The notes below the pieces were generated by a model that worked only from the letters and a program-made list of their open reading frames with translations, did no database searches and was not told the origin of the DNA. A stretch of DNA of 21,933 nt, taken from positions 1 to 21,933 of the forward strand of contig QZKK01000039.1 in NCBI GenBank assembly GCA_003599475.1, written 5' to 3'. Below are positions 8,196 through 15,790 of the stretch, one piece after another (position 1 is the stretch's first letter; each line of letters begins with the position of its first letter). The position numbers were made by a program, and so were the translations under genes. The DNA comes from Desulfobacteraceae bacterium (GTDB taxonomy: Bacteria; Desulfobacterota; Desulfobacteria; Desulfobacterales; SURF-15).

Positions 8196-8261
8196 AATCC
8201 TGAATCAGGAATCCTGAATCCGGAATGGGCCGGCCGACGGCCCGGCTGAACACTGAACACT
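8196..8261 (+). repeat. 14-bp direct repeat, GC hairpin and second 7-bp repeat before exbB
   Basis: AATCCTGAATCAGG (8196-8209) is repeated as AATCCTGAATCCGG (8210-8223). A perfect 6-bp hairpin follows, GGGCCG (8227-8232) / CGGCCC (8238-8243), then GAACACT twice (8248-8261). Together with the array at 8086-8120 this makes a roughly 175-bp patch of simple repeats interrupting an otherwise tight operon. Confidence 0.75.
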
Positions 8262-8275
8262 TCATTGGGGGGAAC

Positions 8276-8884
8276 ATGCTGGAATTTCTATCCAAAGGGG
8301 GGGTCCTCGTCGGACCGATTCTTTTTTGTTCGGTGATCGCTCTTGCGATCTTTTTAGAGCGCCTGATCCGCTTTGCCCGTGTATCGTTCAAAGGATCCGG
8401 CCTGCCGGAGAAGGTCATCCGGTTCATCGAGGAAGGAAAAGAAGATCTGGCGCTGGAAACGGCGCAGCACTCGGATTCGCCGATCGGCCGGGTGCTGGCA
8501 GGTGCCTTGGAGGTCAGGGGCCAGGACCGCAAGGTGGTGGAGAACGTAATCGCCCATACCATCGATGAAGCCGTTCGCGGCCTGTCCCGTTATCTTCAAA
8601 CCCTTGCCACCATCGGAAGCATCACCCCCATGCTCGGGTTGCTGGGTACGGTAACGGGCATGATCAAATCTTTTATGGTCATCCAGCAGATGGGGGGGAA
8701 GGTAAATGCGGCGGTTCTGGCCGGCGGCATCTGGGAGGCCATGCTGACGACCGCCCTGGGGCTTGCCGTGGCATTGCCTGCCATGGTCGCCCACAGCTAC
8801 CTCGATTCCAGGGTGGATCGTTTCGAAGTCCAAATCCGGACGGCCGTGATCTCGTTAGCGAAGTCGATGGGCGGCCGTTTATAG
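8276..8884 (+). CDS. exbB: MotA/TolQ/ExbB proton channel family protein
   Basis: The 202-residue inner-membrane protein has the ExbB layout: helix 1 at about 12-30, a cytoplasmic loop, then helices at about 108-128 and 158-178. The conserved ITPMLGLLGTVTGMI stretch lines the pentamer pore. With ExbD it forms the proton-driven motor that energises TonB. The ATG at 8276 follows a G-rich stretch (GGGGGG). An in-frame ATG at 8225 would add residues encoded by the simple-repeat patch and is rejected. ExbD follows after 11 bases. Confidence 0.93.
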   Translation: MLEFLSKGGVLVGPILFCSVIALAIFLERLIRFARVSFKGSGLPEKVIRFIEEGKEDLALETAQHSDSPIGRVLAGALEVRGQDRKVVENVIAHTIDEAVRGLSRYLQTLATIGSITPMLGLLGTVTGMIKSFMVIQQMGGKVNAAVLAGGIWEAMLTTALGLAVALPAMVAHSYLDSRVDRFEVQIRTAVISLAKSMGGRL

Positions 8885-8895
8885 AGGAGACGCCG

Positions 8896-9303
8896 ATGAT
8901 TGCTACAGCAATACGAAAGCAGCGAAAAAAAGTCGAAATTCCACTGACGCCTCTGATCGATATCGTATTTCTCCTGTTGATCTATTTCCTGCTGACGACA
9001 AACTTTCTGGTGGAGGAGGCAATCCATATCAAGCTTCCGCAGGCGAAGGCATCGGCTCCTCAGATGAACGAAGAGCTCACTGTTTCCGTGGATCGGAGCG
9101 GAAAAGTGTTCCTGAAGGGCCGGGAGATCTCGATCGATCTTCTTTATACGGCTTTGAAAGAGATGATCGATCCGGAGGCCGATCAACTGGTCGTGGTGAA
9201 AGCGGACCGGGAAGTGATCCTGAATGCGGCGGTCAAGGTGATGGATGTGGCAAACGCCGCCGGCGCGGCAAGGCTTTCGCTTGCCACTGAAAGGGACTTC
9301 TGA
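8896..9303 (+). CDS. exbD: Biopolymer transport protein ExbD/TolR family
   Basis: The protein has 135 residues: a short basic cytoplasmic N-terminus, one membrane helix (about 20-38) and a periplasmic domain ending in the usual alpha/beta fold (VVVKADREV, VMDVANAAGAARLSLAT). Asp22 at the head of the helix (TPLIDIVFLLLIYF) is the family's essential proton-relay residue. AGGAG at 8885-8889 is well placed for the ATG at 8896. It is encoded directly between exbB and tonB. Confidence 0.94.
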   Translation: MIATAIRKQRKKVEIPLTPLIDIVFLLLIYFLLTTNFLVEEAIHIKLPQAKASAPQMNEELTVSVDRSGKVFLKGREISIDLLYTALKEMIDPEADQLVVVKADREVILNAAVKVMDVANAAGAARLSLATERDF

Positions 9304-9308
9304 CCGAA

Positions 9309-10091
9309 ATGGAGGCTGTTTCAGCATGCAAAGGGGGGCCAAACCGGCTGCTGTGGTTTTTTCTGGCGGTCTCCGCTGCGGTCCACCTCCTCCTCATCCT
9401 GTATGGAGACAGTCCCTTCCGCCCGGAAGCAAGAATTCCAATCGAGCTCACGGTACAGCCCAGCGCACCGCCGAAGCGGGCGATTCCGAAAACCCCGATC
9501 CGACCGCAGCTTCCCGATGCGCACGGGCCGATTCCCCGGTCGACCGCCCGTCCGGCTCCGGCTGCACCGGCAGCCCCTGTAAAGGCGGACCCCGTTGAGT
9601 CCCCTCTTCCGCAAAAGCCGGCAAAAGAAGTCTTTGCCCTCAAACCGGAGTCCCTGGACATTCCCGGGCTGAAGGTCTCCAAATGGGTGCCGCCGCAAAA
9701 CCTGCAGCCGAATGATTCGAAAAGCGCAGCCGCCCCCGCGCTCTTTGCCGGCCCGGCTGCCCTGGAAAGCCCGGCTGCCCCCGCCCTCGAAGCCGGTCCC
9801 GCTGTAAAAGAGCATTATTTGAGCACCATTCGAGGGTTGATCGAGCGTCAAAAGAAATACCCCAAAGCGGCCAGGCTCAGACAGTTTCAAGGGAAAGTGG
9901 TTGTCGAATTTCTGCTTGCGCCAACGGGAGATGTAAACTCCATCCGGGTCGTGGAGGAGTGCCGGTTCTCCATCTTGAATCGGGCGGCAATCCAGGCGGT
10001 AGAAGACGCTTCCCCGTTTCCGAAGCCTCCGGACGGTCTTTTCAGCGGAAATCTTTCATTGCGGATTCCCATCGTATTCGAGCTCATCTGA
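9309..10091 (+). CDS. tonB: Energy transducer TonB
   Basis: The 260-residue protein has an N-terminal membrane anchor (about 13-32), a Pro/Ala-rich periplasm-spanning linker (about 45-165) and a C-terminal TonB domain (about 180-260) with KYPKAAR, QGKVVVEFLLAPTGDV, AAIQAVEDASPFPKPP and a final PIVFELI strand. It should carry energy from ExbBD to an outer-membrane receptor, presumably the one whose barrel remains at about 738-2210. Its start lies 5 bases after the exbD stop. It is the last gene of the operon, with a hairpin downstream at 10253-10289. Confidence 0.92.
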   Translation: MEAVSACKGGPNRLLWFFLAVSAAVHLLLILYGDSPFRPEARIPIELTVQPSAPPKRAIPKTPIRPQLPDAHGPIPRSTARPAPAAPAAPVKADPVESPLPQKPAKEVFALKPESLDIPGLKVSKWVPPQNLQPNDSKSAAAPALFAGPAALESPAAPALEAGPAVKEHYLSTIRGLIERQKKYPKAARLRQFQGKVVVEFLLAPTGDVNSIRVVEECRFSILNRAAIQAVEDASPFPKPPDGLFSGNLSLRIPIVFELI

Positions 10092-10114
10092 TACTCGATA
10101 AAGGAGGCTCTCAA

Positions 10115-10204
10115 GTGATGCGATCGAATGCTGCTGTCACGGATAGATCCGATCGGCGGGAAAGCGTTACCATTGTCATCCCCAATTCCCTCACTGTCCA
10201 ATAG
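10115..10204 (+). CDS. Possible 29-codon small ORF with strong Shine-Dalgarno
   Basis: AAGGAGG (10101-10107) lies 7 bases before a GTG at 10115, with an ATG at 10118 next to it. The frame runs 29 residues (ending VTIVIPNSLTVQ) to a TAG at 10202-10204. No family is recognised. It may be a small peptide gene, the remnant of a decayed gene, or chance. The near-perfect ribosome site is the only support. Confidence 0.25.
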   Translation: MMRSNAAVTDRSDRRESVTIVIPNSLTVQ

Positions 10205-10252
10205 CACAAAAGACTGCGAGCCTTTACAATTTCCCGTTGCTTTCCAGGCATT

Positions 10253-10289
10253 CCCCGGTGAAAATGGGTCGTAAGGAACTCCACCGGGG
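10253..10289 (+). terminator. Candidate terminator hairpin after tonB
   Basis: A perfect 8-bp stem, CCCCGGTG (10253-10260) / CACCGGGG (10282-10289), with a 21-base loop is followed by only three T. The long loop and short T run make intrinsic termination uncertain, but the position fits the end of the TonB operon. Confidence 0.35.
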
Positions 10290-10342
10290 TTTACCGGGAA
10301 CTGCCGGACCCGATGGCCTAAATTAAATTTATAACTGCAAAA

Positions 10343-10368
10343 ATCCGGCACATGGGGTGATCCGGCAC
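10343..10368 (+). promoter_or_regulatory. Direct repeat ATCCGGCAC, possible regulator site
   Basis: ATCCGGCAC at 10343-10351 and 10360-10368, 17 bases start to start, just upstream of the candidate -35 box at 10376. The placement suits an activator or repressor site for the MoaD/AOR operon. No known operator is recognised. Confidence 0.35.
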
Positions 10369-10375
10369 TTGCCAA

Positions 10376-10404
10376 TTGACAAATTCCGATCACCTCGATA
10401 TTTT
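10376..10404 (+). promoter_or_regulatory. Candidate sigma-70 promoter for MoaD/AOR operon
   Basis: A perfect TTGACA (10376-10381), 17 bases, then TATTTT (10399-10404, 4 of 6). It would give a leader of about 95 bases before the MoaD-like start. Confidence 0.5.
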
Positions 10405-10506
10405 GGCCATCTGTGTCATTCTGATAGACTCATTTTTTTCAGCTCCGGTGCTCGGCAGCCCTCTTGAGCTTTTTCGGGCTCCGCCGGGTGTGGAGGCATT
10501 TTGGCC

Positions 10507-10749
10507 ATGGGAGTGCGGTTCCAACCCGTAGGGTTGCTCAAGTCATATTGCCGGGATCTTATGGATCCTGACGGGAGCATTCCCCTGGCGGGTCGGGAGG
10601 GGGATACACTGGAAGTGGTCTGCCGGGACCTCGGGCTCCCCGTGAAGATGATTTCGCTTTTTTTAGTCAACGGTCTTCCGCAGAACCGGACCTATTGCCT
10701 CCGGGCGGGTGACCTCGTCAAGTGTGTAGCGCTTATCGGCGGAGGGTAG
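10507..10749 (+). CDS. MoaD/ThiS-like sulfur-carrier protein
   Basis: The protein has 80 residues and a beta-grasp pattern: a start-strand (VRFQPVGLL), a central EGDTLEVVCRDLGLP turn-helix, LFLVNGLPQNRTYCLRAGDLVKCVALIGGG, and a C-terminal Gly-Gly-Gly like the thiocarboxylated tail of MoaD. Such proteins supply sulfur for the pterin dithiolene and are frequently encoded next to tungsten aldehyde oxidoreductases, as here. The end runs Gly-Gly-Gly rather than stopping at Gly-Gly, so processing or an adapted function is possible. TGGAGG at 10491-10496 lies 10 bases before the ATG at 10507; the TTG at 10501 is an alternative start. Confidence 0.75.
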   Translation: MGVRFQPVGLLKSYCRDLMDPDGSIPLAGREGDTLEVVCRDLGLPVKMISLFLVNGLPQNRTYCLRAGDLVKCVALIGGG

Positions 10750-10811
10750 TGGGATTGGACCTGGATCCAACTCCAGAAGCGACCCTGCGTCACCCGTCAG
10801 AGAGGTGATCC

Positions 10812-12710
10812 ATGACCTGCGGCATAACAGGAAAGATCCTGAGAATCGACTTACTCCGGATGTCTCATCGTGTTGAACTGCCGGATGAGACTTTCTACAG
10901 AACCTATTTCGGCGGCAGCGCCCTGGCCTGCTATTACCTGCTTGCCGAACGGCCCCGTCGGATCGACCCTCTGGGACCGGACAATCTTCTCATTTTCGCT
11001 TCCAGCCCACTGGTGGGAAGCGGCATTCCCGGCTCAAACCGCTATTCCGTGGCGGCCATCTCTCCGCTTACCGGAATCTATGGTGAAGCCGAGGCCGGGG
11101 GGTGGTGGTCGACCGAGCTCAAACGGGCAGGCTTCGATGCGGTGCTGGTGGAAGGCCGCGCTGAAAAACCGGCATATCTTTGGATCAACGACGGCTATGT
11201 CGAGATCCGGGATGCCGGGGCGCTCTGGGGCAAGGGAACCGGCGAGACCCAGCAGATGATCCATCAGGAGCTGGGCGAGAACGGAGTGCGGATAGCCGCC
11301 ATCGGACCCGCCGGGGAAAACCTGGTCCGCTATGCATGCGTGGTGACCGACTTGAAGCACACCAACGGCCGCGGCGGCATGGGAGCGGTCATGGGTTCTA
11401 AAAACCTCAAGGCGATCGCTGTCCGCGGCCGGCAGACGATTTCTTTCAAGGACAAGGAAGCCCTCAAGCGCCGGATCAAGTGGTACGCCGAAAATTTCAT
11501 GGATCACCCGATCGAGCGGGTTCTCCATGAGGGAGGCACCATCGGATGGGATGTGACCGAACTGGACGAAGCCGGTATCCTTCCCACCCGGAATTTCCGC
11601 AGCGGCAGCTTCGAAAAGGCCGGGGACATCTGCGGCGAGACCTTTCATAAGCGCTACTTCGTTGAGGCCGGCGGCTGCCAGGGGTGCATGGTGCGCTGCA
11701 AGCGGGTGGCCCGATCCGAAGGGCACTGGAAGGTTGACCCGGCCTACGGCGGACCTGAGTACGAAACCGCGGCCGCCTTCGGATCGCTGTGTGGAGTCTC
11801 GGATCTTGAAGCGATCTGCAAGGCACACGAGCTTTGCAATATGTATACCCTGGATACCATTTCCACCGGTGCCACCATCGCTTTTGCCATGGAATGCTTC
11901 GAAAAGGGGCTGCTGACCCGTAAAGACACCGACGGTCTGGAGCTTCGCTTCGGAGCCACCGAGGCGATGATGGCCTGCCTGCCCAAGATCGCCCACCGCG
12001 ATGGGTTCGGCGATCTGCTGGCCGAAGGTTCCCGGCGTATGGCACAAAAGATCGGCTGCGGATCGGAAAAATTCGCCATGCAGGTCAAAGGGCAGGAGAT
12101 GGCCATGCACGAGCCCCGAGGAAAGGGGAGCCTGGCTATGGCCTATGCCCTGTCGTCCACCGGTGCCAACCACACAGAGGGTCCCCACGATTATCTTTTT
12201 CAGGAAGGAGCCCTTGGGGTGGAGGACCTGCCGGAGTTGAGCATCCTTAAACCGATTCCGGCGATCGAGCTGAGCCCCCATAAGATCCGCCAGTTCACCT
12301 ACATGCAGTATACATGGAACCTCTTCAATACCCTGGGCCTGTGCATTTTCACGGCCGGACCGGGAAAACTTCTTAAATTGAACCAGGTCGCCGAATCGAT
12401 CCGTGACGCAACCGGATGGGACGTTTATCTTTGGGAGCTCATGAAGCTGGCCGAGCGCACGGTGACCATCAAAAGGATCGTCTCGGTGCGCCAGGGCACC
12501 ATCCGCGCCGACGATCGTCTCCCCGAGCGGCTCTTCGAGCCGCTGGAAGGCGGGCGGCTCGCAGGCAAGGCGCTTGACCGAAACACCTTCGAAGCCTGCC
12601 TCGATCTGTATTACGACATGCACGGCTGGGACCGCAGCGGTGTTCCGACCCCCGGAAAACTGGTGGAGCTCGGCCTGGACTGGATCAACGATCTGCCTCC
12701 GGCGGTATGA
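10812..12710 (+). CDS. Aldehyde:ferredoxin oxidoreductase (tungsten, AOR family)
   Basis: The enzyme has 632 residues, the usual AOR length. It oxidises aldehydes to acids with ferredoxin as acceptor, using a bis-tungstopterin and one [4Fe-4S] cluster. The N-terminal domain has the family's YFGGSALA and the pterin-binding segments (SPLTGIYGEAEAGGWWSTELKRAGFD; TNGRGGMGAVMGSKNLKAI). The cluster cysteines are C289, C292, C296 (GGCQGCMVRCKR) and C511 (LGLCIF), equivalent to C288, C291, C295 and C494 of Pyrococcus AOR. The pterin-contact EPRGKGSLAMAYALSSTGANHTEG region is intact. AGAGGTGAT precedes the ATG at 10812. The gene is probably co-transcribed with the MoaD-like gene 62 bases upstream. Whether it acts on aliphatic or aromatic aldehydes cannot be told from sequence alone. 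Confidence 0.94.
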   Translation: MTCGITGKILRIDLLRMSHRVELPDETFYRTYFGGSALACYYLLAERPRRIDPLGPDNLLIFASSPLVGSGIPGSNRYSVAAISPLTGIYGEAEAGGWWSTELKRAGFDAVLVEGRAEKPAYLWINDGYVEIRDAGALWGKGTGETQQMIHQELGENGVRIAAIGPAGENLVRYACVVTDLKHTNGRGGMGAVMGSKNLKAIAVRGRQTISFKDKEALKRRIKWYAENFMDHPIERVLHEGGTIGWDVTELDEAGILPTRNFRSGSFEKAGDICGETFHKRYFVEAGGCQGCMVRCKRVARSEGHWKVDPAYGGPEYETAAAFGSLCGVSDLEAICKAHELCNMYTLDTISTGATIAFAMECFEKGLLTRKDTDGLELRFGATEAMMACLPKIAHRDGFGDLLAEGSRRMAQKIGCGSEKFAMQVKGQEMAMHEPRGKGSLAMAYALSSTGANHTEGPHDYLFQEGALGVEDLPELSILKPIPAIELSPHKIRQFTYMQYTWNLFNTLGLCIFTAGPGKLLKLNQVAESIRDATGWDVYLWELMKLAERTVTIKRIVSVRQGTIRADDRLPERLFEPLEGGRLAGKALDRNTFEACLDLYYDMHGWDRSGVPTPGKLVELGLDWINDLPPAV

Positions 12711-12772
12711 CCCGAATAAGAACGGAAAGGAGAGTAGTTTCCAGCTCTTCTTTATGAGAGGGTTGGAGGAGG

Positions 12773-15394
12773 TTAGTTCTGTGATAACGATGGTTTTCTG
12801 ACAACCTGAACTTTCTCAACAGGTGCAATCAACGTAAAGGAGGCTCCCTTGCCTGGCGCGCTTTCGATTTCGAGCCGGCCGCCCAAAAACTCCAACCGTT
12901 CACGGATAGAAAATAGACCAAATCCGTTTTGCTTCTCGCTGATTTCCCATATTTGGTTTGGATTAAACCCCTTTCCGGCATCACTGACAACTATCCGCAA
13001 GCAATCCGACCCGTTTTTGGAAAGACTGACTTTTGCGGAATTCACTCCTGAATGCTTCACTGCATTAAGAAGAAGCTCACGCACCGATCGGAAAAGGATA
13101 ACGATCATATCCTCCTTCAGGGGGATATTCTCAGGCTCCACCTGAAGGTCCACCGTAAATCCGTATTTTTCCTGCTTCCATCTGGATAGCCACTTCAGCC
13201 CTGAAACCAGTCCTGCCTGGTAAAGAATCGGGGGTGAAAGCTCGGCTGTAATCGATCGTGAAGTATGAATCGAATCACATATGAGTTGGAGAGCAGTATC
13301 CAATGCAGGTTTTTTTTCGCCATAGACATGGCTTGATAAAGCATCCAGATTGAGCCGGACACCGACAAGCAGTTGCTGAAGATGCTCATGTAAAACTTCG
13401 GCCAGCCGCCTTCTTTCACGTTCTTCGGCAAGCGATAGTTCAGAGGTTAACCGAGCAAGCTGCTTCGCCCTTGATTCGGCAAGCTTTGTGCGCTCGGTCA
13501 CCTGCAGTTCCAATTTTTCATTCAGATCCCAAAGCGCCTCCTCGGCTGCAGCACGTTGAAACGCAAGACCGATATTCTGTGCCAGGCTTTCGTAAAAGGT
13601 GATCAGATCCGGAGTAAACATCCCCTCCCGGCGATCGTTTAGCTGCAACAATCCGATGATTTCCTGCCCCGCCCGAACCGGAAAGAGGCCGACTGATTGA
13701 TACCCCTTGTGAATGCATTGGTTGCGGGGATTGAACCGAGGATCGGATTCTCGCGGCAAGGAAAGCAGCTCACTTGAGATATTGGTCCAGAAGCTTCCAC
13801 CCTCAGTGAAACAGGACATGCCTGGAACTGTGCGCCCGGAAAGGACAAGGCCGCACGTGCATTCGAGTACCGTATGCCCTTGAGCATCCCTTACAATCGC
13901 TCCATTCCCATCTTTGGCACACAGGAAATTCTCTTCATTTAAAAACTCTTCTGAAAATCCGTTGTGTTCGAAATAGGGGCAGTCCTCACCCTGGCGCAAC
14001 CGCAGCCCCACCGAATCGAAGCCGGTTCGTACCCGGATCAGTCGTAATGTTTCAGCGGTAAGCGAATGCAGATTTCCGCCCCGATTATGGACGCGGAGAA
14101 TGTCTGTCAGAAGCGCCTGCTTTGCCTCCGCCTGCTTTCGCTCGGTGATATCCTCAAGCATACCGATACCGAATTGAGGCTCGCCGCTTTGATTCCGGAC
14201 AAAGGAAGCCGCAAGCTGGCCCCAGAGCACCTGCCCATCTTTTCGGAAATATCGTTTTTCGATTCTGTAATAATTGCGTTTCCCGGCAAACAACTCCTGT
14301 GCAAGTCTCATATCCTCCTGTAGATCATCCGGGTGAGTAATATCAGGAAAGGTCATTTCAGCAAGCTCGCTTCTGCTGAAGCCAAGCATCTTCTGCAGAG
14401 CCTTATTGCTATCGATAATCCGACCATCCAGATCCACGATTGCCATTCCGATGCCTGCCCTCTTGAAGGTAACCCGGAAACGTTCTTCGCTTTCCAGCAG
14501 TTTTTCCTCGGCGTGCTTGCGTTCCGTGATGTCGGTATGCATTGCCAGGTAGCCAAGGAAATTGCCGGCACCGTCTCGCTGCGGAGTGACTTTGGCCAGC
14601 GTCCAAAGGACTGAGCCATCCTTCCGGCGCAGCTTCCGTTCCTTGCTGAAGCTGCCTTCCTCTTTGAGGCTCTCGCGCGCCCGGATTACCGCCTGCCTTT
14701 CTTCGTTGTCGTACACGAAATCAAGGCTCGACCTTCCAATGATCTCCTCTCGCGAGTAGCCCAGCATATTGGCCATTCGCTGGTTGACATAGGTAATGGT
14801 TCCATCAGGATCGTGGGTGGCAATGCCCTCTTCGGCCGTTTCGACGATCCCGCGGTAGCGCTCTTCGCTCTCGCGCAACGCCTCCTGTGCCGCCTTGCGC
14901 TGGGTGATATCCAAGATGGTGACCAACACCATCGATTCGCCATCTATCTGCAGGCTGGTCGTGGAAAGGAGGAATGTGAGTTCCTGTTCCCGTCCTTCAA
15001 TGATGAGGGTGGGATTTGCCTGTACCTGATAATGGCTGCGTTCTGTTTCGAGGGTGTCTTTTATGGTCCCGCGTATGGGACACTCCGTGCAATATGGTCC
15101 GAAGCAGTTCTCTGAATGCTTATCGAGTGCACGAGAACAGCGTAACGCTTTTCCGGTATGCAGACCGATCATTTCCGATTCTGATCTTCCGGCAAATTCA
15201 GCGGCGAATCTATTTACTTTTTTAATTCGCCCTTCAGCGTCCACGAGCATCATGATAAGGGGGGCATTCTGGTATATTGCGGATAATTGTGAGTCGACTT
15301 TTGGTGTCTTAATGCCGTCTACCCCCGCAGGGTCACTATTTTTCCCTTCTTTGCGTTCAGGTCCGTTGAAGGGCTCCATGATTTTTTCAATCAT
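12773..15394 (-). CDS. Multi-PAS/GAF sensor histidine kinase with Cys-rich sensor modules
   Basis: An 873-residue cytoplasmic kinase with no membrane helix. Domains in order: PAS1 about 35-165, PAS2 about 174-294, PAS3 about 302-420 (the last two end in DITERK), GAF about 440-615, coiled coil about 615-660, HisKA_3 dimer domain with phospho-acceptor H669 (AEVLHEHLQQLL), and HATPase with N-box N777, DAGKGF (805-810) and GFGLFSIRER. This is the NarX/DegS-type kinase class, which normally pairs with a LuxR-type response regulator; none is encoded next to it. PAS1 carries C86, C97, C102 and C105 in a C-x4-C-x2-C group. The GAF domain carries C472, C492, C512, C514, C528 and C560. Such clusters suggest iron-sulfur or thiol redox sensing (inference). 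The gene is convergent with the AOR gene and divergent from the peptide importer. Confidence 0.92.
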   Translation of the reverse strand: MIEKIMEPFNGPERKEGKNSDPAGVDGIKTPKVDSQLSAIYQNAPLIMMLVDAEGRIKKVNRFAAEFAGRSESEMIGLHTGKALRCSRALDKHSENCFGPYCTECPIRGTIKDTLETERSHYQVQANPTLIIEGREQELTFLLSTTSLQIDGESMVLVTILDITQRKAAQEALRESEERYRGIVETAEEGIATHDPDGTITYVNQRMANMLGYSREEIIGRSSLDFVYDNEERQAVIRARESLKEEGSFSKERKLRRKDGSVLWTLAKVTPQRDGAGNFLGYLAMHTDITERKHAEEKLLESEERFRVTFKRAGIGMAIVDLDGRIIDSNKALQKMLGFSRSELAEMTFPDITHPDDLQEDMRLAQELFAGKRNYYRIEKRYFRKDGQVLWGQLAASFVRNQSGEPQFGIGMLEDITERKQAEAKQALLTDILRVHNRGGNLHSLTAETLRLIRVRTGFDSVGLRLRQGEDCPYFEHNGFSEEFLNEENFLCAKDGNGAIVRDAQGHTVLECTCGLVLSGRTVPGMSCFTEGGSFWTNISSELLSLPRESDPRFNPRNQCIHKGYQSVGLFPVRAGQEIIGLLQLNDRREGMFTPDLITFYESLAQNIGLAFQRAAAEEALWDLNEKLELQVTERTKLAESRAKQLARLTSELSLAEERERRRLAEVLHEHLQQLLVGVRLNLDALSSHVYGEKKPALDTALQLICDSIHTSRSITAELSPPILYQAGLVSGLKWLSRWKQEKYGFTVDLQVEPENIPLKEDMIVILFRSVRELLLNAVKHSGVNSAKVSLSKNGSDCLRIVVSDAGKGFNPNQIWEISEKQNGFGLFSIRERLEFLGGRLEIESAPGKGASFTLIAPVEKVQVVRKPSLSQN

Positions 15395-15537
15395 CTTTCC
15401 ACTTGAAGATTCTGGATGAACATAGAAAATCAGATTGTGATCAATTGCCGGCCTTCATTTAGATTATCCGTCATTCCCGCAGATCGCCTTCAGCAGCACT
15501 GCCGGGGGCCGGCATTGTTTAAAAGACCTCTGCTCCC

Positions 15538-15553
15538 ATATTGGCACCAATAT
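15538..15553. promoter_or_regulatory. Perfect inverted repeat ATATTGG-CA-CCAATAT, candidate operator
   Basis: Two 7-base arms with a 2-base centre. A further half-site ATATTGG lies at 15591-15597, 53 bases on (about five helical turns), and another at 15864-15870. The regulator is unknown. Confidence 0.45.
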
Positions 15554-15688
15554 ATCCGCTTTTATGGATAATTCAAACAAGGGAGTGCAAATATTGGTAT
15601 GTAGTTGTTCCCGGTTGCAGCTTGAGGCTTTTGATCAGAAATGCCCATGTATATGTAACGTAAATAGATCGCAAATTCAGGAGCCTTT

Positions 15689-15719
15689 CGATTATCGATA
15701 TCGATTACAATATCGATTA
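15689..15719. repeat. Array of four CGATWW units (ATCGAT repeats)
   Basis: CGATTA, CGATAT, CGATTA and CGATTA start at 15689, 15696, 15702 and 15714; three ATCGAT palindromes lie within. Possibly a multi-site binding region. Confidence 0.5.
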
Positions 15720-15740
15720 TGTCTTTGCTCAAGTTCCAAT

Positions 15741-15755
15741 AATTAATATTTAATT
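15741..15755. repeat. AT-rich inverted repeat AATTAA-TAT-TTAATT
   Basis: Perfect 6-base arms with a 3-base centre. In AT-rich sequence this could be chance, but it lies in line with the other palindromes of the gap. Confidence 0.35.
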
Positions 15756-15790
15756 AAAAATTTCATCCCTTGAATAACTGCCCGTCCGGT

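Larger units (their letters stand above)
10092..10500. other. Intergenic region between tonB and the MoaD/AOR pair
   Basis: Apart from the possible small ORF, this gap holds a hairpin (10253-10289), direct repeats (10343-10368) and a promoter-like pair (10376-10404). An 11-bp direct repeat ATTTTGGCCAT occurs at 10400-10410 and 10498-10508; the second copy runs into the start codon of the next gene. No other gene was recognised. Confidence 0.7.

Noticed and set aside
8086..8261. CRISPR-like repeats
   Set aside because: Units are only 7 or 14 bp and tandem without spacers; no cas genes are present.
8225..8275. Upstream start for ExbB at 8225
   Set aside because: The added residues are encoded by simple repeats and a GC hairpin; the ATG at 8276 gives the normal ExbB N-terminus.
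11034..12623. Long open frame on the - strand (about 529 codons) opposite the AOR gene
   Set aside because: It is antisense to a gene with all AOR catalytic motifs, has no recognisable domain, and reflects high-GC codon bias on the coding strand.
12711..12772. Bidirectional terminator between the convergent AOR and kinase genes
   Set aside because: No stem with a convincing T run was found in the 62-base gap.
15542..15560. Sigma-54 promoter (TGGCAC) upstream of the importer
   Set aside because: There is no TTGC element at the required spacing; TGGCAC belongs to a perfect palindrome instead.
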